From assembly GCA_947561715.1 (NCBI GenBank), contig OX387200.1, forward strand, positions 18,354,501 to 18,418,500: a DNA stretch of 64,000 nt, given 5' to 3'. How positions within the stretch are numbered: position 1 is the first letter of the stretch; every line of letters begins with the position of its first letter. A program made the position numbers and the translations under genes. Below are positions 17,898-32,294 of this stretch, one piece after another. The notes under the pieces are model-generated. The model saw nothing but the letters and a program-made list of their open reading frames with translations. It searched no databases and was not told where the DNA came from. This DNA comes from Ascidia mentula. Its lineage: Eukaryota; Chordata; Ascidiacea; Phlebobranchia; Ascidiidae.

Positions 17898-20800
17898 ATG
17901 CCCGGTTATCAGACAAAGTTCGTCGATAAGGTTCGCAAGCGACATCAGTGCCCCCTGTGCCATTTTCCAATGAGAGACCCCGTGCAAATAACCGCCTGCA
18001 GACACCGGTACTGCGACACTTGTCTTCAAAACTTTCTCGGGTAAGTGTTAGCTAAAAGGATTCATACCGTTTTTCTGTATTCCAAACGCATTGCCAATGC
18101 TTTTTTGGGGCTGTCCGCAAAGTTTCATAGATGTGTGATAAATTTGCGTGTCCTAGTGTTGGGTGTGTAAAGTTTAATCCTTGCGTCACAGGGGATAATA
18201 TGAGGTTAGTCTTTAAATTTAGTCATGGACTACGTTAAATAAAAAACACCAGATTAACGCATAATAGACTTTAACACAGTATCGAAGGAGCTTCTAGTTA
18301 TTAAAAAGCTGACCCATGCATCCTTTATATAAACTTTCTGTTTACGTAGCGTTAATATCTCATTCATCATATAATATACTATAGTCTATGGTTATCGATG
18401 CGAAGATATCGTTCGTTTCATCGGCGCCGGGTTTATTGGTACCGAGCACGGGTGGCGTGAAACGAATGCCGCGCTTCGATTTTCACCGCTTTGTTAAGTG
18501 CAAACGTGCGTGCACGGCGACGTGCAGTGATAGCCTGAAGTGGTATTGCGGCTGCCGTCCACTCTTTGATATCGACCAGCCTGTTAACATGACCCATGGT
18601 TTTCGTCCTGGAATGACAGACGGATCACCGACGTCATGACGTCAGACACCAAAAATTAGTTAGATCTTATGGGGGTTTTGTTAACATTCACAAACTTTCA
18701 GTACAGTGCGAGTGCTGAGCGACTGTGATTGTAGTCTGCAACCTCGGGGGCATCTCGGCAACAGAGCAACGCGGAATGCTTTTGTTCGAACTCGAGACGC
18801 GGCGATAGATACTCGTATCTGCCCGCAACTGTATGGCCGAACTCGGGCAAATGCAAACAGAATTGCCCTTTCGATGTCGCTTTGTCCGTCCACTGTCATT
18901 TGGTCCTGTGCTTCCACGCCTTTGATCGAAAAATTCCGATTATGTCTTGTTCGTTCGTTCAAGTCTGTAAGGACAAGATGTTCGTCACATGTTATCACTA
19001 TAGTGACTACATGGCCTAAAGGTCGTCATTTTGGATGTGATGATATAATTTCTTGGATAAACATAGCGGTCGGTGTATTTGACATGAATATCTCTGTTCT
19101 TATAAACTAAGTGTCACCTGTTCCAAACCTGTTACTTACCAACGCCCACCATGTTTCGTTTAACAACACGAGGTAACGAGGGGCGTTTATGGTTTATGAT
19201 TGATTTATCACTGACTCACCGAATTTTGCTCCCGCTATCTGCGCTGTAGCCTCGAAGTTGTGGGAAAATTAGATAAGTTGCTCTTCTCGGCTCTCGGCCT
19301 ATCAGCTTACATAACACATCGACGCTCGAGCCTCCGTTTCTCATCGACCGCTGGCATTTTGTCTACCGTGGGAAGGCGGAACCTAGAGTTATGTGTATTG
19401 CCTTTGTCCATTGAAATTAGGTATTGTGTAACGACGCTTTGGACTCTGAGTGGGGTATAAAGGTGGCTCGTGGTTTGCGTCGAGGTTTCGACCTGCTGTG
19501 TTATTAAAATGCATGATGATGTGTTAGGGGGTCACACATAACATATTTGCCACGACGAAGTTTACTTACAATCTTCTGATATTTCTTGCGGGTTATCGAA
19601 AAAAAATGGCCTTACTAATATTGTTGTGTTTTTACGGGGATACAATGTCGCAACTAAGCAACAATTATCCCCTCTTTAAGGAGAAGCCTTTCAGCTCATC
19701 AGGGTGTTTCCAAACTCACGTGTGTCAAATACAAAAGCAATAACCGACAATCCGATTTTCCGTCTCCTGAAGGGATCGTTACAACCCTACTCACGACGGT
19801 AGCTCGTCGTGTCTTCCTTTGTCCGTGTCCTGGCAATCCGTGTCAAAGTGCTCGTAATCATCCTACCTCGCGTTAATGAATTCCGCCCATTCGCCTTGAT
19901 GTGCCTCGTTGTGTCGCAGCGACATAATGCCCGTGTTTCACACGCCGAGTGGCGACAAGAATTGCGGCGTCGGCTAACGAGCGGTTGGCCAGCTTTCAGC
20001 ATTTCGGTACCACTCGATCTCGAGAGCAATTTGATAGCGCCAGAGTTGTTAATTAGCCGAGCCAGCTTTGACGCACTGCTAGCCCTTCAAGCGAGCGGTG
20101 ACGTTCTTAACTTGTTCTCGGTGTTCGAGATTTTCCGAGAGCGGTTCGAAGCGTCCGAAGGTCGAGGGGTGCTTTTGTTGCAACGGAAACGCAGCGAAAA
20201 GCAACAAAAAATCTTCACATTGTCGAGCGATGAGGTTCTATCGCATAGCGCGCGGGCAAACGCGTTCGACTGGTGCAGGTATTTGAACGTTGACTCATCG
20301 TTTGATGAAAGTGGCGACCTTTGGGAGCTTCTTTTCTCACACCCCAGTATTACGCGATGTTCGCTAAACATTTGCTTATCTTCAACTTTCGGTAAACACG
20401 CCGGGAAGACATGGTTTCTTGTACGACCACGAACTGGTACAGGGCAAACTCCCAGTCGCAATGACATGTGTTATGGGTTTATTAATAGCCCCCTTCGCCG
20501 ATGGATTCCGTACCACTACTTGAGAATAGAGTCCTTGTCTGCTCTGTTTGCGCTGTCGAATTTACGTTTCCGCGCTTGTATTGGTCCGTTTGTGTGTGGG
20601 GACACGGGGTCTTTGATTCTCGCATTTCAAAACAAATACTGACGTCGAGGCCAAGTACCAACATTGCACAACCCCGAAGCAACCGCTTGAAAGTTACGGT
20701 CACGACTCGCCGCGCCTTTATACATACAGGTGCACTATAGGGTGGTGTTCGTGGTGCGGAAAACACCGCAATGTCAAAGGAACTGTGGCGGGTTTACAAC

Positions 20801-23800
20801 ACGCAACACCACCCGTGCACCGGGCACTGTGGTTTCATTGGACATGCTCTTGTTTAATCAGAATTTAGAATAAGAAGTTCAACTCCGCCTTCTCGATGAA
20901 TTATCTGCCTAATGTTGTTCAGCGACCGTGAAAGTGATGATCTGCTCGGGTTGGTGCTCGTTAGCGGAATCGGTTTTTGTTGTCTTGCCCTCAGCTTAAT
21001 AATCCGTTAATCTTGACCGCTTGCTGACATAGCGTAAGGACATCGCATACGTAGCCATGGCCAATCCGATTATAAAGGTTAAACGCCCCGAGAACGGCCT
21101 CAATTGGAAACATATGCCTGGTCGCAGATGTCAAAGTCCTTTGTCACATCGGCCGTGAGAATCGGTCGTCATTAAGTAGAGCTTAATTCAAGCATTTAGC
21201 GAACGTCTGGTGCTGTTTTGTTGGCCTTTCTTAAAAATGTTAGGTTTTGTTTCAAATATTATTGGCGCGTTTCCATGACTTGGCGACAGATCGCCAGTCT
21301 GTCGGGCATCCAGTTCGATTCGAGTTACGGATGTTTTGGTCACGTGATCCGGGATCTGGCGACGTAATCCCGAGTGGGTTTTGTTTCTTGGTCGCAGTGA
21401 CGTCAAGCGGGCATTGTCCTAAAGCTTCCGATGTCGCGGCGGTTTCTCGTTGATCAGCGACACACCGGCGCGAAGTTTGTTTGAGATGATGCCTCGTCTT
21501 TCGGGAATATTGGGAGGCGTCGGCTGGGCGCTGCCAGGAACCCCGAAGGAAACCCATGAGGCATTCCCGCCCAGACTGTTGTTACGCAAAGCGAAAGTGT
21601 GAAACGCGTAGTTGCCTAATTTGGCGCCCAATATAAAGGCCATCGACCAGCGTCTCGTCCGAAATCAGTCGTCTGGTTTCACGCTTGAAGAAAGTTAAGC
21701 GCAAAAAATGCAGAGTTGTGTTTTCACAGTACTTGGTCTGGCGATTAAACTATCACTTTACGGAGTTGGTTTGTGTTGAACAAAATACCATTTCGATGAA
21801 GTTCTCCTCACGAAAGTCCTGGAATTCGCTCCAGTGGATGCAAGGATGAGTGTTACCACTTACATCAATAAATCAGCAAAAAAGCCTCTGAGCGGCATTT
21901 AATCAGATTAGTAGTAGTTGGAATTTACTTTGCAAAAAAACTCCAGCTGCGAAAGCCGACGTTTGTTTAGCTGCGTCGGAAGACTTGCTCTCCACTCCAC
22001 AGCGGCACGTGGATTGGATTAAGGTCGATCGTTCGCAACGATGTTTGGCGTTGAAGCGAGTAAAGCAAACTTATAACCAGTCGCAAAAAGGCTTTTCTTT
22101 ATTTGATTGATGAAAAGCTACCGTCATAGGACTTTGAAAGCCGATGCGTAAACGAACGAGTAATTAAACGGAGTCACCTGCCGACCGAACAGCTCAAAGG
22201 TTGGACTACGTTCGCTGAACCGGTGACCGCTCGTTCGCTGCTTATATGACCCCAAAGTTTAAGTTTCCTGTTTAGCGTTAATGTACCCAATTTCCTTGCC
22301 CTGCGGGGTCATGGTCCGCAGCGCATGGCGGAGCAGCTAAAACCTACTGTAGGTTGAGAGAGTTACAGGATTAAGCTCACTTTCAATGCGCACACCGCCG
22401 TATCCATTAAGTGCCTGCCTTTCACAACTGCAAGCCGAGACGCGCTCTACATTCCGTATACGTTCACCAAAGTTTTGCGTTGTTTTGTTGTTAGTGGCGG
22501 ATGATCGGTCTCGGCAAAAACCTTGCTTCAAAAAATCAGCCGCTGCACCAATTGTGCACACAAAGAACTTTGTGAGCTTTGTGCAAACTTGAGCAGCCGT
22601 TTTGCAACTACAGAGGGGCGGATTCACCTTGTCATGATAACCATCTGTTGTTATGACGTTAATAGCAGGGCGGTAAGCAAGAGCTGGCAGTTGTGGTGTG
22701 AAAATTGCAGCTCTTTTACCTGGGTCTGTGTATAGTGGGATAAAGGGCAATGCCACAGTCTCACGAGGTGTAGGTTATGAACCAGGAAGATTACGCGTCT
22801 ACGACGAGGCTGAGGGAAAAACTAATGAAGCACGCTAAGGCCATGAAATGAAAAACTGGCGATTAATCAAGCAACATAAGTACCTGCACCCTGTTCTGCG
22901 CAATGAATACTTGATGCCAAGCAGACGGAAATCCGATGCCCTCGTGCCCCACAGAGATGCATAATTTGTCCCACAAGCGACCACCAAGCGCGCGAAGGTA
23001 TACCACAGCGGCGATTTTAATTCGCGTTTCGATCCTCTCGCGTGCCACTGCTTGCAGGCGACGTGTGTTTATTACTCGGACACGCACGTCATCGATTGTA
23101 AACCTAATTCCAGCACTATCTACGTCGAGGTGGGCGTGAAACGGCGGCGAGCGCTGAGCTGTCATAATTTATCTCGCTGAGTAGCGATTAACGGTGTATA
23201 CGTGTGTCCAATAGCACGGCGAGAGCGATTGACCGTTTTGCGTCAAAGTATCGTTCATTTGTGAGTAAACATTGACAATAATTGTACTCCCGGGTTGCGT
23301 TGGCCCATTCTCATGTAAAGGAGAAACTTGTAGCGGAGGTTAATTAGCAAACATAACATAAAGCTGTCAAAGCGGGGGCGGAACACTTCCTGAATAAAAC
23401 ATCTTAAAACCACAATGATTTTGCCTGATCACATAACCTTTATTTGGCAAATGACGCTTGTGAAATAGAAGCGGTTTCCAACCATCACTGCCACATATTA
23501 TCTGTGGACAGGACCGTTAGGCGCTTCTGGTAAGACCGCGTCGGTTTCCTTCGCAAGGCAATCATCCTATCCGATTGCGCTAAGTGGAAATAGGAATGCT
23601 TTGTGTATTTTCGTTGCCGGGTTTGAGCGTAATGAAGAGGTATAATATTCCCCGTCGACTCCGTCAGGCGTATAGCCCGCGGGCTTACAACGCTCTTTCT
23701 TGTCTTTCATTTATAGCACTGAAATAACTCTTGAGTAAATAATTGCCTATATGATATATAGTATGGTGTAATAAGCACGAACAAAAACCTTTTTTCTGGA

Positions 23801-26800
23801 CACAGTGGTAATGGTTTATTGGTAATATTCAATTACTTTTTGCAAGCAATATGGAAACAAGATTCCCGGGCCCAGGCGCTTTGGAGTCTATTCACATCCA
23901 ATCTAAATGATCAACATTTGTATAACACAGACCAAAGTTATAAGTCAAGCAATTGCACTACGAAACACCAAGTTGCAATGTTGTCCAAATCACGTTGATT
24001 TTTACCATCAAATACGTGTTGCAACTTCGACATTACGTTGTTTGGAAATGAATGACCTACCTATTGTTTCCGAGGATGCAAATCCCGCGTCAATGACATA
24101 ACGCGCGAGGCTCTCAATGCGGCAACCTGCAATTTAGACGGTCCGCGCCGTACCAAGCATTTACATCGGCCAGAAGCAGGAAAACGGATCGCGCCCATAT
24201 AAGGGGCTCGACACGGCTTCGCAAATTAGCGGCGCAATTTAACCTGTCCGAGAACTGGTATTAAATCGTTACTGAATCGTCTTGCCACTTCACAAGCTCG
24301 TTTTGCGTATTTGACACACGTCTGCGGTTGGTCCCTTTATATTATACGTTCTAAGGCGGCTTTTAGGCCTAAAGGTGCCGAAAATCACCGGTGTTCGACA
24401 CTGAATACGAAACATACTGGATTGGGCTAAGGTACTCGGAATCATATTTTTGTGTGGCTGTGCTTGGGGTTGGTGTTTAGTCAGTGGATTGAGTCTTTGT
24501 GTTTGGGGTTTTTAGGGCTACGTTCTGTGGTTATAGATTGTAGTGAAGAATTGCTTTTCGTTTTATATTTATTTGAAGCATTTTTGTTATGACACCATAA
24601 CTGTGCTAGTTTTACATTTGCGAAGATCGAAAGTGAAGGTGAAGGCAGAAAATAAAATCCCTGTTTCCAACGTTCTTAATTTGTTGCGCCTAATTTTCTG
24701 GAGACCGCCTGTCTGCCTTGACTTGTTTTACAAATTGCTGCACAATTAAGCTTGGGCACGAGGTGCGTTTAATTAGAACTAAGCGGTTTTGTGTCGACCG
24801 GAACGCAACGCACCAACCACCGCCGGCTTAGCAGTTATGAAAACATGGCACTCGCAAAATGATAATCCCCTAATAAAACCTTGCACGTAATATAATCATT
24901 GGTTACCTCTCGCGTCTTTGGCGTCGACCTAATCCATCAGGCGGATTTTCGCACTAGTTCTAATGTGGCAACAAGCTCCAAGTGCGTCAACGGGATTGCT
25001 CGGTGCCTCGCTGACCTCGTTTCGTGTGTACGGAAAAGCTTGTTTACCGGTAAAATTGAGCAGTCAAAAAACAACGCTTTCAGTGGTTTTGCCGATGAGC
25101 CGTTTGCATCATCACATCAGTGATTAGATCTTTTGGAATCAACCTAAGGAGGTTTGAGCATCTTACTCAGAGACTCGTTGAGTCACTCGCGTTCGTCTCC
25201 CCTTGGACAAGTTGTTGACTAATTAGGGGGTCAAGTGCAACGTGAGGAGTTGTTACAAAACGCTGGTGACGCCCGTGGGCCTTGATGGGAGAAAGTAGCA
25301 TGCAGTGCTGAGTGAGCTGCTGGTACCGCTTCCACCACGCGCTTTTGTTTGCTTTTCTGGGAGTTGACAAATTCTTGCGGTTGCGACCTCTCGTTGACAA
25401 TAGCGGGCGGACGTGGGTTTATGTATGACATATGCTGGCTTTGGTTAAAAAAACGATGTATTCGATGAGTGAATAGCTAGTCATGTAAAAACTGACTGGT
25501 ATTGTCTGGGATGCTATTGTGTTCGTATTTCTAAATAAATATCACGCATGACTTTGCGTTCACAAAAAAACTTTGTATGTTTCGAAAAGTGCAGAACTTT
25601 CAAATCCATTGATTTGCGTTCAAAAATAAAAAAAAACGTATGTAAGCAAACACAAACGCTTTTACCTGTGTCATTCGACGCAAAATTACCAAGGAAAACA
25701 ATAAGAGGGCATACATGATTCTACCAACAATTAGCCAAAAATGTAGCCAAAAATAACGCGGGAGACTCAAGGGGGCAAGCCTGGACAAGCCGAAATAAAA
25801 CCACCATTCAGTGGCTATCAATCTATGCCGAATGCCCCTTTGTTATACTTCCGCGATCTATCACTGTCGGAAATTCGTATTTGCTCGGCAGTGCCAAGTA
25901 ATGACATTATGACAGTTGCGGGTTTTGCTCATTTTCAAGTTTTTTTTATCAATTGTGTATTTTTGTGACGTCTATCTGTTTTGTTATTAATTTATGTCCT
26001 TTTGGGAAAAGAACCCTTTTAGTAGATTTACTTTTGATTAACCGTGAATCGTATTTGTTTTGCAGGGAAGGAGTATTTAACTGTCCTGTTGACCATCTTT
26101 CCTTGGATTATGCAAAGGTGAGTGTCCTTATATTTATGTCACATTTCGCAGAAAAAAAACGACTGGATTTCAAAGGTTACAACTACACGTAATGATCAAT
26201 GTCTGTGGCAATGATCAGATAAACAACTACTCACTAGATCGCGTAATCCCGTGTGGCGGCTTTTAATCGCCGATCGCATATCTTAGTATCGGTTGCAGAG
26301 CCTGTGTTTGGTGTACACAGGGCAAGTAGCAATTCTATCTGGCGTAGTCAAGGCCCTTCGCTGGACACCTGCGCATTACAGCTTTGACCACTGCGTAACG
26401 CGATGCACACATGGCAGTAGCTCAAGCGTTCAAGGCATTTTCACACAACAAACGAACATTCTTGCTCCTTTTCCCATAACCTCCAGCCTGCGGGTGCAGC
26501 GAAAAAGATTTTTCTGGTGTCGCAACTGCAACTGGAAGTTACGTTTTACTCATTGTGGCGCAACAGCACGGAAACCAGGCAGTGCATGCATGAAGGGACA
26601 AGAACGGTCTGGTTTTTAAGTATCCAAATTCAGCCCCCGAGGCTTTGCTTATCTGGGAACAATTTGAACCCTTCGACCCGTGTCCAATATGTTAACTTAT
26701 AAGTGTGTGAATTTTGCTGCGCCTGTGGTTCCAGTAAGCAGACGCTTGGCTGTCAGCGAAATCATGATAAATGACTGTTTTGTGCCGACTATACGTTCAT

Positions 26801-29800
26801 GTGGTGCAAGAACAAGTAGCAAGGCGAAGATCAATGCCGAAAGGTCATGTGCTGACTTGCGGGAAGGCAATGTTTCTCCTTTAAAAATAGCCCAATGCTT
26901 ATTTGTCTCTTTTAGTTCGTAATCACACTGTGCGCTCGGCTGGTTAGCGGTTTTTGCAACATCGCTTGCCTTCTAAACAAAGCAATATTGCGGTCTCGAA
27001 GGTTTAGAAAGTTGCCAGTCGCTTTTTTTCGCTGACAAATCATCTTTGCGAATTTAGCACGTAAAGCTAAGACCGATGAACAAGCTGTAATTTATTCGGA
27101 ATGACAATACCCGCTTTTTGTCGTGTGCGTGGGAGACTAAAGTCGCCTAGTGAAAGAATACCACACGGATAAGACTCACGCATGGTTGAGTCAACGTCAT
27201 TCGTAAAACGAAGGTGTGTGATGCCTGTCGCCGTGAAGTCAGTGGCGCAATAAGTCTGTGGTCTAAATGGCGCAAGACCCTGCGTCGCATTTCCGAGTCA
27301 AGATCACTATCTCCGTTTGTGATTGCTGGTCGATTTGACGTTTGCTGTGTTACACCAAGCACGGGCAAAGTAAATGTAATCTAAAGAAGGAAATTTTTAT
27401 ATTCCACTGATTTTAGATTATTTTTCAATGAGGCATATTATATCAGTTCAACATTATTTTTACAATTTCACCAAATGCAAATGATGATGGACACATAATA
27501 AACTGTGGCATTTGTTTATTGTTTTCATCGACAAATGGTGACTGTTATTGGACTGAAACTATCACAATATATATTTATGAACCATGGCGACAGTTACATA
27601 TAAATATATACAATCAAATTATTATCACGTAATGATACCAACGACCATGCGTTCTGAGCTCAAACATGGATAGAAATTTCCTAATGAGTATCTTTTCATC
27701 ATCACATCCGAGGCCAAAAAAACAAAGCAACCAGGCAGGGGCAGAACCATTGCTTGCTGTTAAATGCCGGGTATGCGCCAGTTGGCGTGTCAGGAATTCG
27801 CTCTACCATCGACAGGTGCCGGGCGATACGTTTTCGGCCACAAATATTTACGTTCAAATGTCGCCGGAATAATTTCAGTCTTTCGCATCTAATTTTCAAT
27901 TAGCCGACCAGTATCGAATATCAAAGGCGTGCTGTCCTTGTTTATTTTCAATTTTGCCACGGCGCCATATGGCTCGCAGGACCGTGACTGCGTTGTTTTC
28001 TTCGATAAATAGAAATTGATCGCATTGTCTTTCACGCCCGCCCGTCAAGTTCACGTCCAGAGTATGACCAAAAAGGATTTTCAACAATCCGGGAAACTTG
28101 TTGTGCGTAAAGGAGCTTTACGCCGTCTGTATTTTCCCTAAAAAGCGGGCGTAATCTCCTTGGTGGCTTATTTGGCATGTGTCATTGTGGCATTCATTAA
28201 ACGTCCGTCAGACGCTAACAGGACAAGATAAGAGGACACACGACGCACAACTGAATGCCCACGTGAATTGTAAAGCTGTCAACGATTTGACAGACGCACC
28301 GTGACCGTCCGCTTAGGGATAGGATTAAAACGTACTTAGGATGACTTTCAAATCGCATGTTCTCCTCCAGTTTTTAACAATATAAGGTCCTCCTTTGACA
28401 CATTCGATATTTAAATGAGCCAAATTGCGTCACCCTAACCAATGCTGTTTGGTTTTCAGATTTATCCCGATCCGGATTTAGAAGCAGATATCATGGCTTT
28501 GACCACCCACTGCAACAATTACCAGGCCGGCTGTAAATGGACCGGTAAACTACACAACCTTAAGGTTGGTATTGATTTCTCTATAAAAGATTGGTAAACA
28601 AATACCAGGTGCCATACGATAAGAATTTTCCATGTGGTTTTCAAACCGATGAACATTCCTGTGGTATTTTGTATGTTGCCTGTTATCTTAGGGTCACGTG
28701 AACATGAACACAAAGGCGTTAGAGTTATTCGGTATAATGTTAACAGGACAAGTGAACATGCTGAGAAAAGTTGATGTTCACAATACACTTGCGGTTTGGA
28801 ACGTAATTTTTAAAGAAATTTTAAACATACATGTCAAAACATGTGCAAAGTTCCTCATTTGGGCATTTGCAATTTTAGGCACATCAGGACAAATGCAGCC
28901 ACAGCGAACGTGAGTGTCCCAATCGTTGTGGAGTACGCGTACGAACCATGAAACTAGCTGACCATCTGGAATACGATTGTATGAAACGGAGAGTGACTTG
29001 CAACTTTTGTGCCAAGGATTTCAACGGCGAACAGGTAAGCACAGCAGCCTGTAATGTAATTAACCTTGGCCTCAATGGTGCCTTTGTTATACCGTACGCT
29101 CTGTTGCCAAATAAGAAACGCGTTTTTGTTTATTTCGCCACGCTTCAAGACTTTCCATCGCTGTGGAGAATAAACGTAACGCACTTTGTTGAAAAGTTTA
29201 TTCATTGGAAGAATGTTTTTGCTCCACCAAAGATTCCTTTTTTTCGCAAACTCGGTCTTATCTTTTGTCAATAAATTGGCTGTCCTCTGCGTGCGGTCTA
29301 AGTTTACCAAACTTTTTAGATGCAGGAACATGAGGGGTCTTGTCCGATGGAAAGCGTTCACTGTGAGAACAAGTGTGGAGCCAAGATGCTGCGCAAGTAC
29401 CTCAACCGCCACATGACTGGAGACTGCCCAAAGCGTGCCACCAAGTGCACTTACTGCGCCAAGGACTTCAATTACGACATTCTGCAGGTAAATGCCGGTT
29501 TGTCAACTATGCCGTTTAACTGGAAATTGTGATGTCAAGATTAAATTTAACTCACGCTGCGTTGATTGTATGTTGTGGTAGCGAAATTAAGCGCAGCGTT
29601 GCGTTACAATGTGCCAGAGATGTATTCGCTTTGTTTAGAACCTTTGTGCATGTAGGAGGTTTGCCGTGATTCGCCACTTTTGCTTGTTACGCCGAGTGTT
29701 TTTGGATAAAAACAGAAAATGATGTATTTGTTCGAAAAATTGATTTTCAGTCCTGATATGAAACATTATACCTACAATGTACCTTTCTTCAAATAGTTTT

Positions 29801-32294
29801 CAATTTTTTGGTAATCAAATACCTGCAACGACAAAACCATGGCGCCCAAAACAACTCATACAAAAAACACTGTGTGACATAACTTAACTTACGCATATTC
29901 CAATCGACAGACGCATCTCGGCAACTGTCCACGTTATCCGATCGGTTGTCCAAACCGCTGCGACGTCATGAAGATTCCGCGAGAGGAGCTCGAGTTGCAT
30001 CTGAAAGAGCAATGCAAGTCCGCACTCACCACTTGCCCTTTCAAGGAAGCAGGCTGCAAACACAAGGTAAGCCACGTGTTATTTTAAACCAACTTTTCAA
30101 TGTTTGGTCTTCCGACCACAGTCAACACACTGTTTTTACAGTTTCATACTTGCAACACAAATAACGTGTAAATCCTATAGGACGTATACGTGGCCAAAGA
30201 TTTAAACTTTGGCTTCTGAAAAGCTTTTCAGTGCTCCTAAAAGCTTTGCAATATTTTAAACCTTCCGGAAGTCTCGTCTCGCGCATCCTTCTGCAAACGA
30301 GACGCAAACAGATATGCGGGGTTCCTGGTTTTGTGTTGGCATTACGCGAGAATGGTAATTGCGAGCATTCATCTTTATTGTAGAAAACCACATTAATTTG
30401 AAAGTTAAAACCGGTTTGTCTATATAGGAAAACACCATACAAGGCGCGCAGCTGTAACCATGTTGTTTCTGATGCAAAAAATCCTTTGCACGAAAGTAAA
30501 AGTTGTTTAGCATAAATTCTTACACACCGTTTTTTCAAGCCAATATGCTTTAGCTTTATTGTGTTTAAAGGCATTAAAATATAGTTTGGATGCGTTGGGC
30601 GAAGATAATTTGGGCATCAATAATTTGAAATCAGAACGTTTCCGATTGAATTCACCTGGTCACTAAGATTTAAGTCACAAATCATAGAAAAATCGATTTC
30701 GCCTTCACGGGCAATAAACCAGTTCACTTCAATCGGAAACGTTTTGTTTCATATTATTAACTTCCTATCCTATAATAAATTGGTTTCGCTGGTAGAAAGA
30801 AAATGCCCAGTAGAGCGCTAGATTCCGGCAAAATTAAGGATCCTGTCTTAATTTGGACATTTTTAGTATTTTGTTGCTACAAATAGTCAACGATCTTTGT
30901 GCGTAAGAAACTACGTAAATCAACTGATTCCATTAAACCTAAGTGATATATGACGCTATGTTCAAAATGAGTCAGACTGATTTCTATTCACTCTCTAAAT
31001 GTCGTGTATATCGCCCACGCAGTAACACCGTCATTCGGTCCGAATATGCTTGAGCCATATCTACGGGCGGCTATTTTATCAACACACGCATCGCTGGAGC
31101 TACGGATGCTCGCGTATTTGCGGCACTCACCGATTCCCTGGCTTAAAGAGCCGGCCCGTCTCTACCTCAAACAATGCGTTTCCGGCCACACCGTCCTCAG
31201 GGCGTTAGAATATTAAATGTGTTCCACACAAGGGATTCGTGGGCAGGCTCTCAGTAGGAAGTGTGATGACTTTGGATGCCTTTGTTGTGTAGGTGGTTTT
31301 TAGTTGAAAAAACCTGCGTGTGGTCGTTGTTGCCATAGCCGGTGATTCATTCACTTGGAAAAGCTTTTAGCTAAACCGCCGGGTTGTTATGTTGCCAAGG
31401 ATTTAGATGAAAATTCGCCCCTTGAGGAACAGTGATGATTTTTATTTAAAGTCGTTTCGCGTTTGCTATTTAGCTTGTTTTTGTCTTTCCCTATTAGTCC
31501 ACACTTCTTTCAAAAGAGAGAACAAAATGCGAAACACAACTTATCATAATTACAATCAAGCACTATTGAGAGGGTTGTAAAATCAACTTAGGCGTCTTGC
31601 CCAACGCTGTGAGATATAACCTACCCATAACTGTTGTGCCGAAATTAACGTTCGTATTTTGTTGCAGTGTCCCCGTTACCACCTCGATCGCCACCTAGCG
31701 GAAGCAAACAGCACTCACATTCGAAGTATGTTTGAACTGGTCAAGTCACAACGCCTACAAATCTCCGACTTGCAACGGCAAGTGAGCGAGATGAGTATTG
31801 ACAACAAGGGGACTCTGCTGTGGAAAATCACCGACTACGCGAAAAGATTACAAGCTGCAAAAACCGACCAGCTTATAGAAATCAAAAGTCCGCCTTTTTA
31901 TACACACCGCTATGGGTACAAATTGCAATTGTCAGCCTTCTTAAACGGCAACGGCAGCGGGTTAAACTCTCACCTGTCCTTGTACATACGCGTTTTGCCC
32001 GGAGACTACGACACGTTACTCGAGTGGCCTTTTTCACACGATATCACCTTCATTATCCTGGACCAGGGCGACCCACTTTCCTCCAAACGTAGCCACATAA
32101 GCGTGAGATTCACACCCGACCCCACATGGAAAAACTTCCAGCAGCCAACGCCCGACTGCGACGACGACTCAACCCTTGGTTTCGGCTATCCAAAGTTTGT
32201 ATCTCATAAGGAGCTGAAGGACAATAACTATTTGAAAGGTAACTCGTTGTTCATCAAGGCCACCGTAGACACATCGCGAATTGTAATACCGTAA
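17898..32294 (+). CDS. TRAF4: TNF receptor-associated factor 4
   Basis: RING-type adaptor that binds receptors and polarity or junction proteins through its MATH domain and acts in morphogenesis and signalling. Seven exons join in phase: 17898-18040, 26066-26117, 28460-28564, 28879-29034, 29320-29487, 29911-30066 and 31668-32294, giving 468 residues against 470 in human TRAF4. The start MPGYQTKFVDK matches human MPGFDYKFLEK. RING at about residues 18-58 (CPLCHFPMRDPVQ, CRHRYCDTC). TRAF-type zinc fingers follow at about 100-260, several encoded one exon each (CPNRCGVRVRTMKLADHLEYD, split by family spacing). A short coiled coil at about 285-305 and the MATH domain at about 308-468 (YTHRYGYKLQLSAFLNGNGS, LGFGYPKF) complete it. 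It appears intact. Intron 1 is 8 kb, far longer than the rest, which suggests regulatory content. Confidence 0.97.
18041..26065. other. TRAF4 intron 1, long CpG-rich intron
   Basis: 8 kb without recognisable host exons on either strand. Base composition is near 45-50% GC with frequent CpG, unlike the AT-rich flanks. TATA-like motifs occur (GTATAAAGG near 19456, ATTATAAAGG near 21070, AATATAAAGG near 21630). A GTG-initiated open frame of 277 codons runs 19809-20642 (+). It matches no family I know and may be chance. Confidence 0.5.
30612..30762. mobile_element. MITE-like inverted-repeat element in TRAF4 intron 6
   Basis: The left arm contains AACGTTTCCGATTGAA (about 30635-30650). The right arm contains TTCAATCGGAAACGTT (about 30728-30743), with similarity continuing outward (AATAATTTGAAA against the complement of TTTCATATTATT) and inward (ACCTGGT against ACCAGTT). 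The loop is about 75 bp and has no coding capacity. It is a short palindromic non-autonomous DNA element, unrelated in sequence to the one at 8.7 kb. Confidence 0.55.

Noticed and set aside
22777-22851. 24-codon frame MNQEDYASTTRLREKLMKHA onward in TRAF4 intron 1
   Set aside because: Too short, with no splice or promoter context beyond the intron itself.
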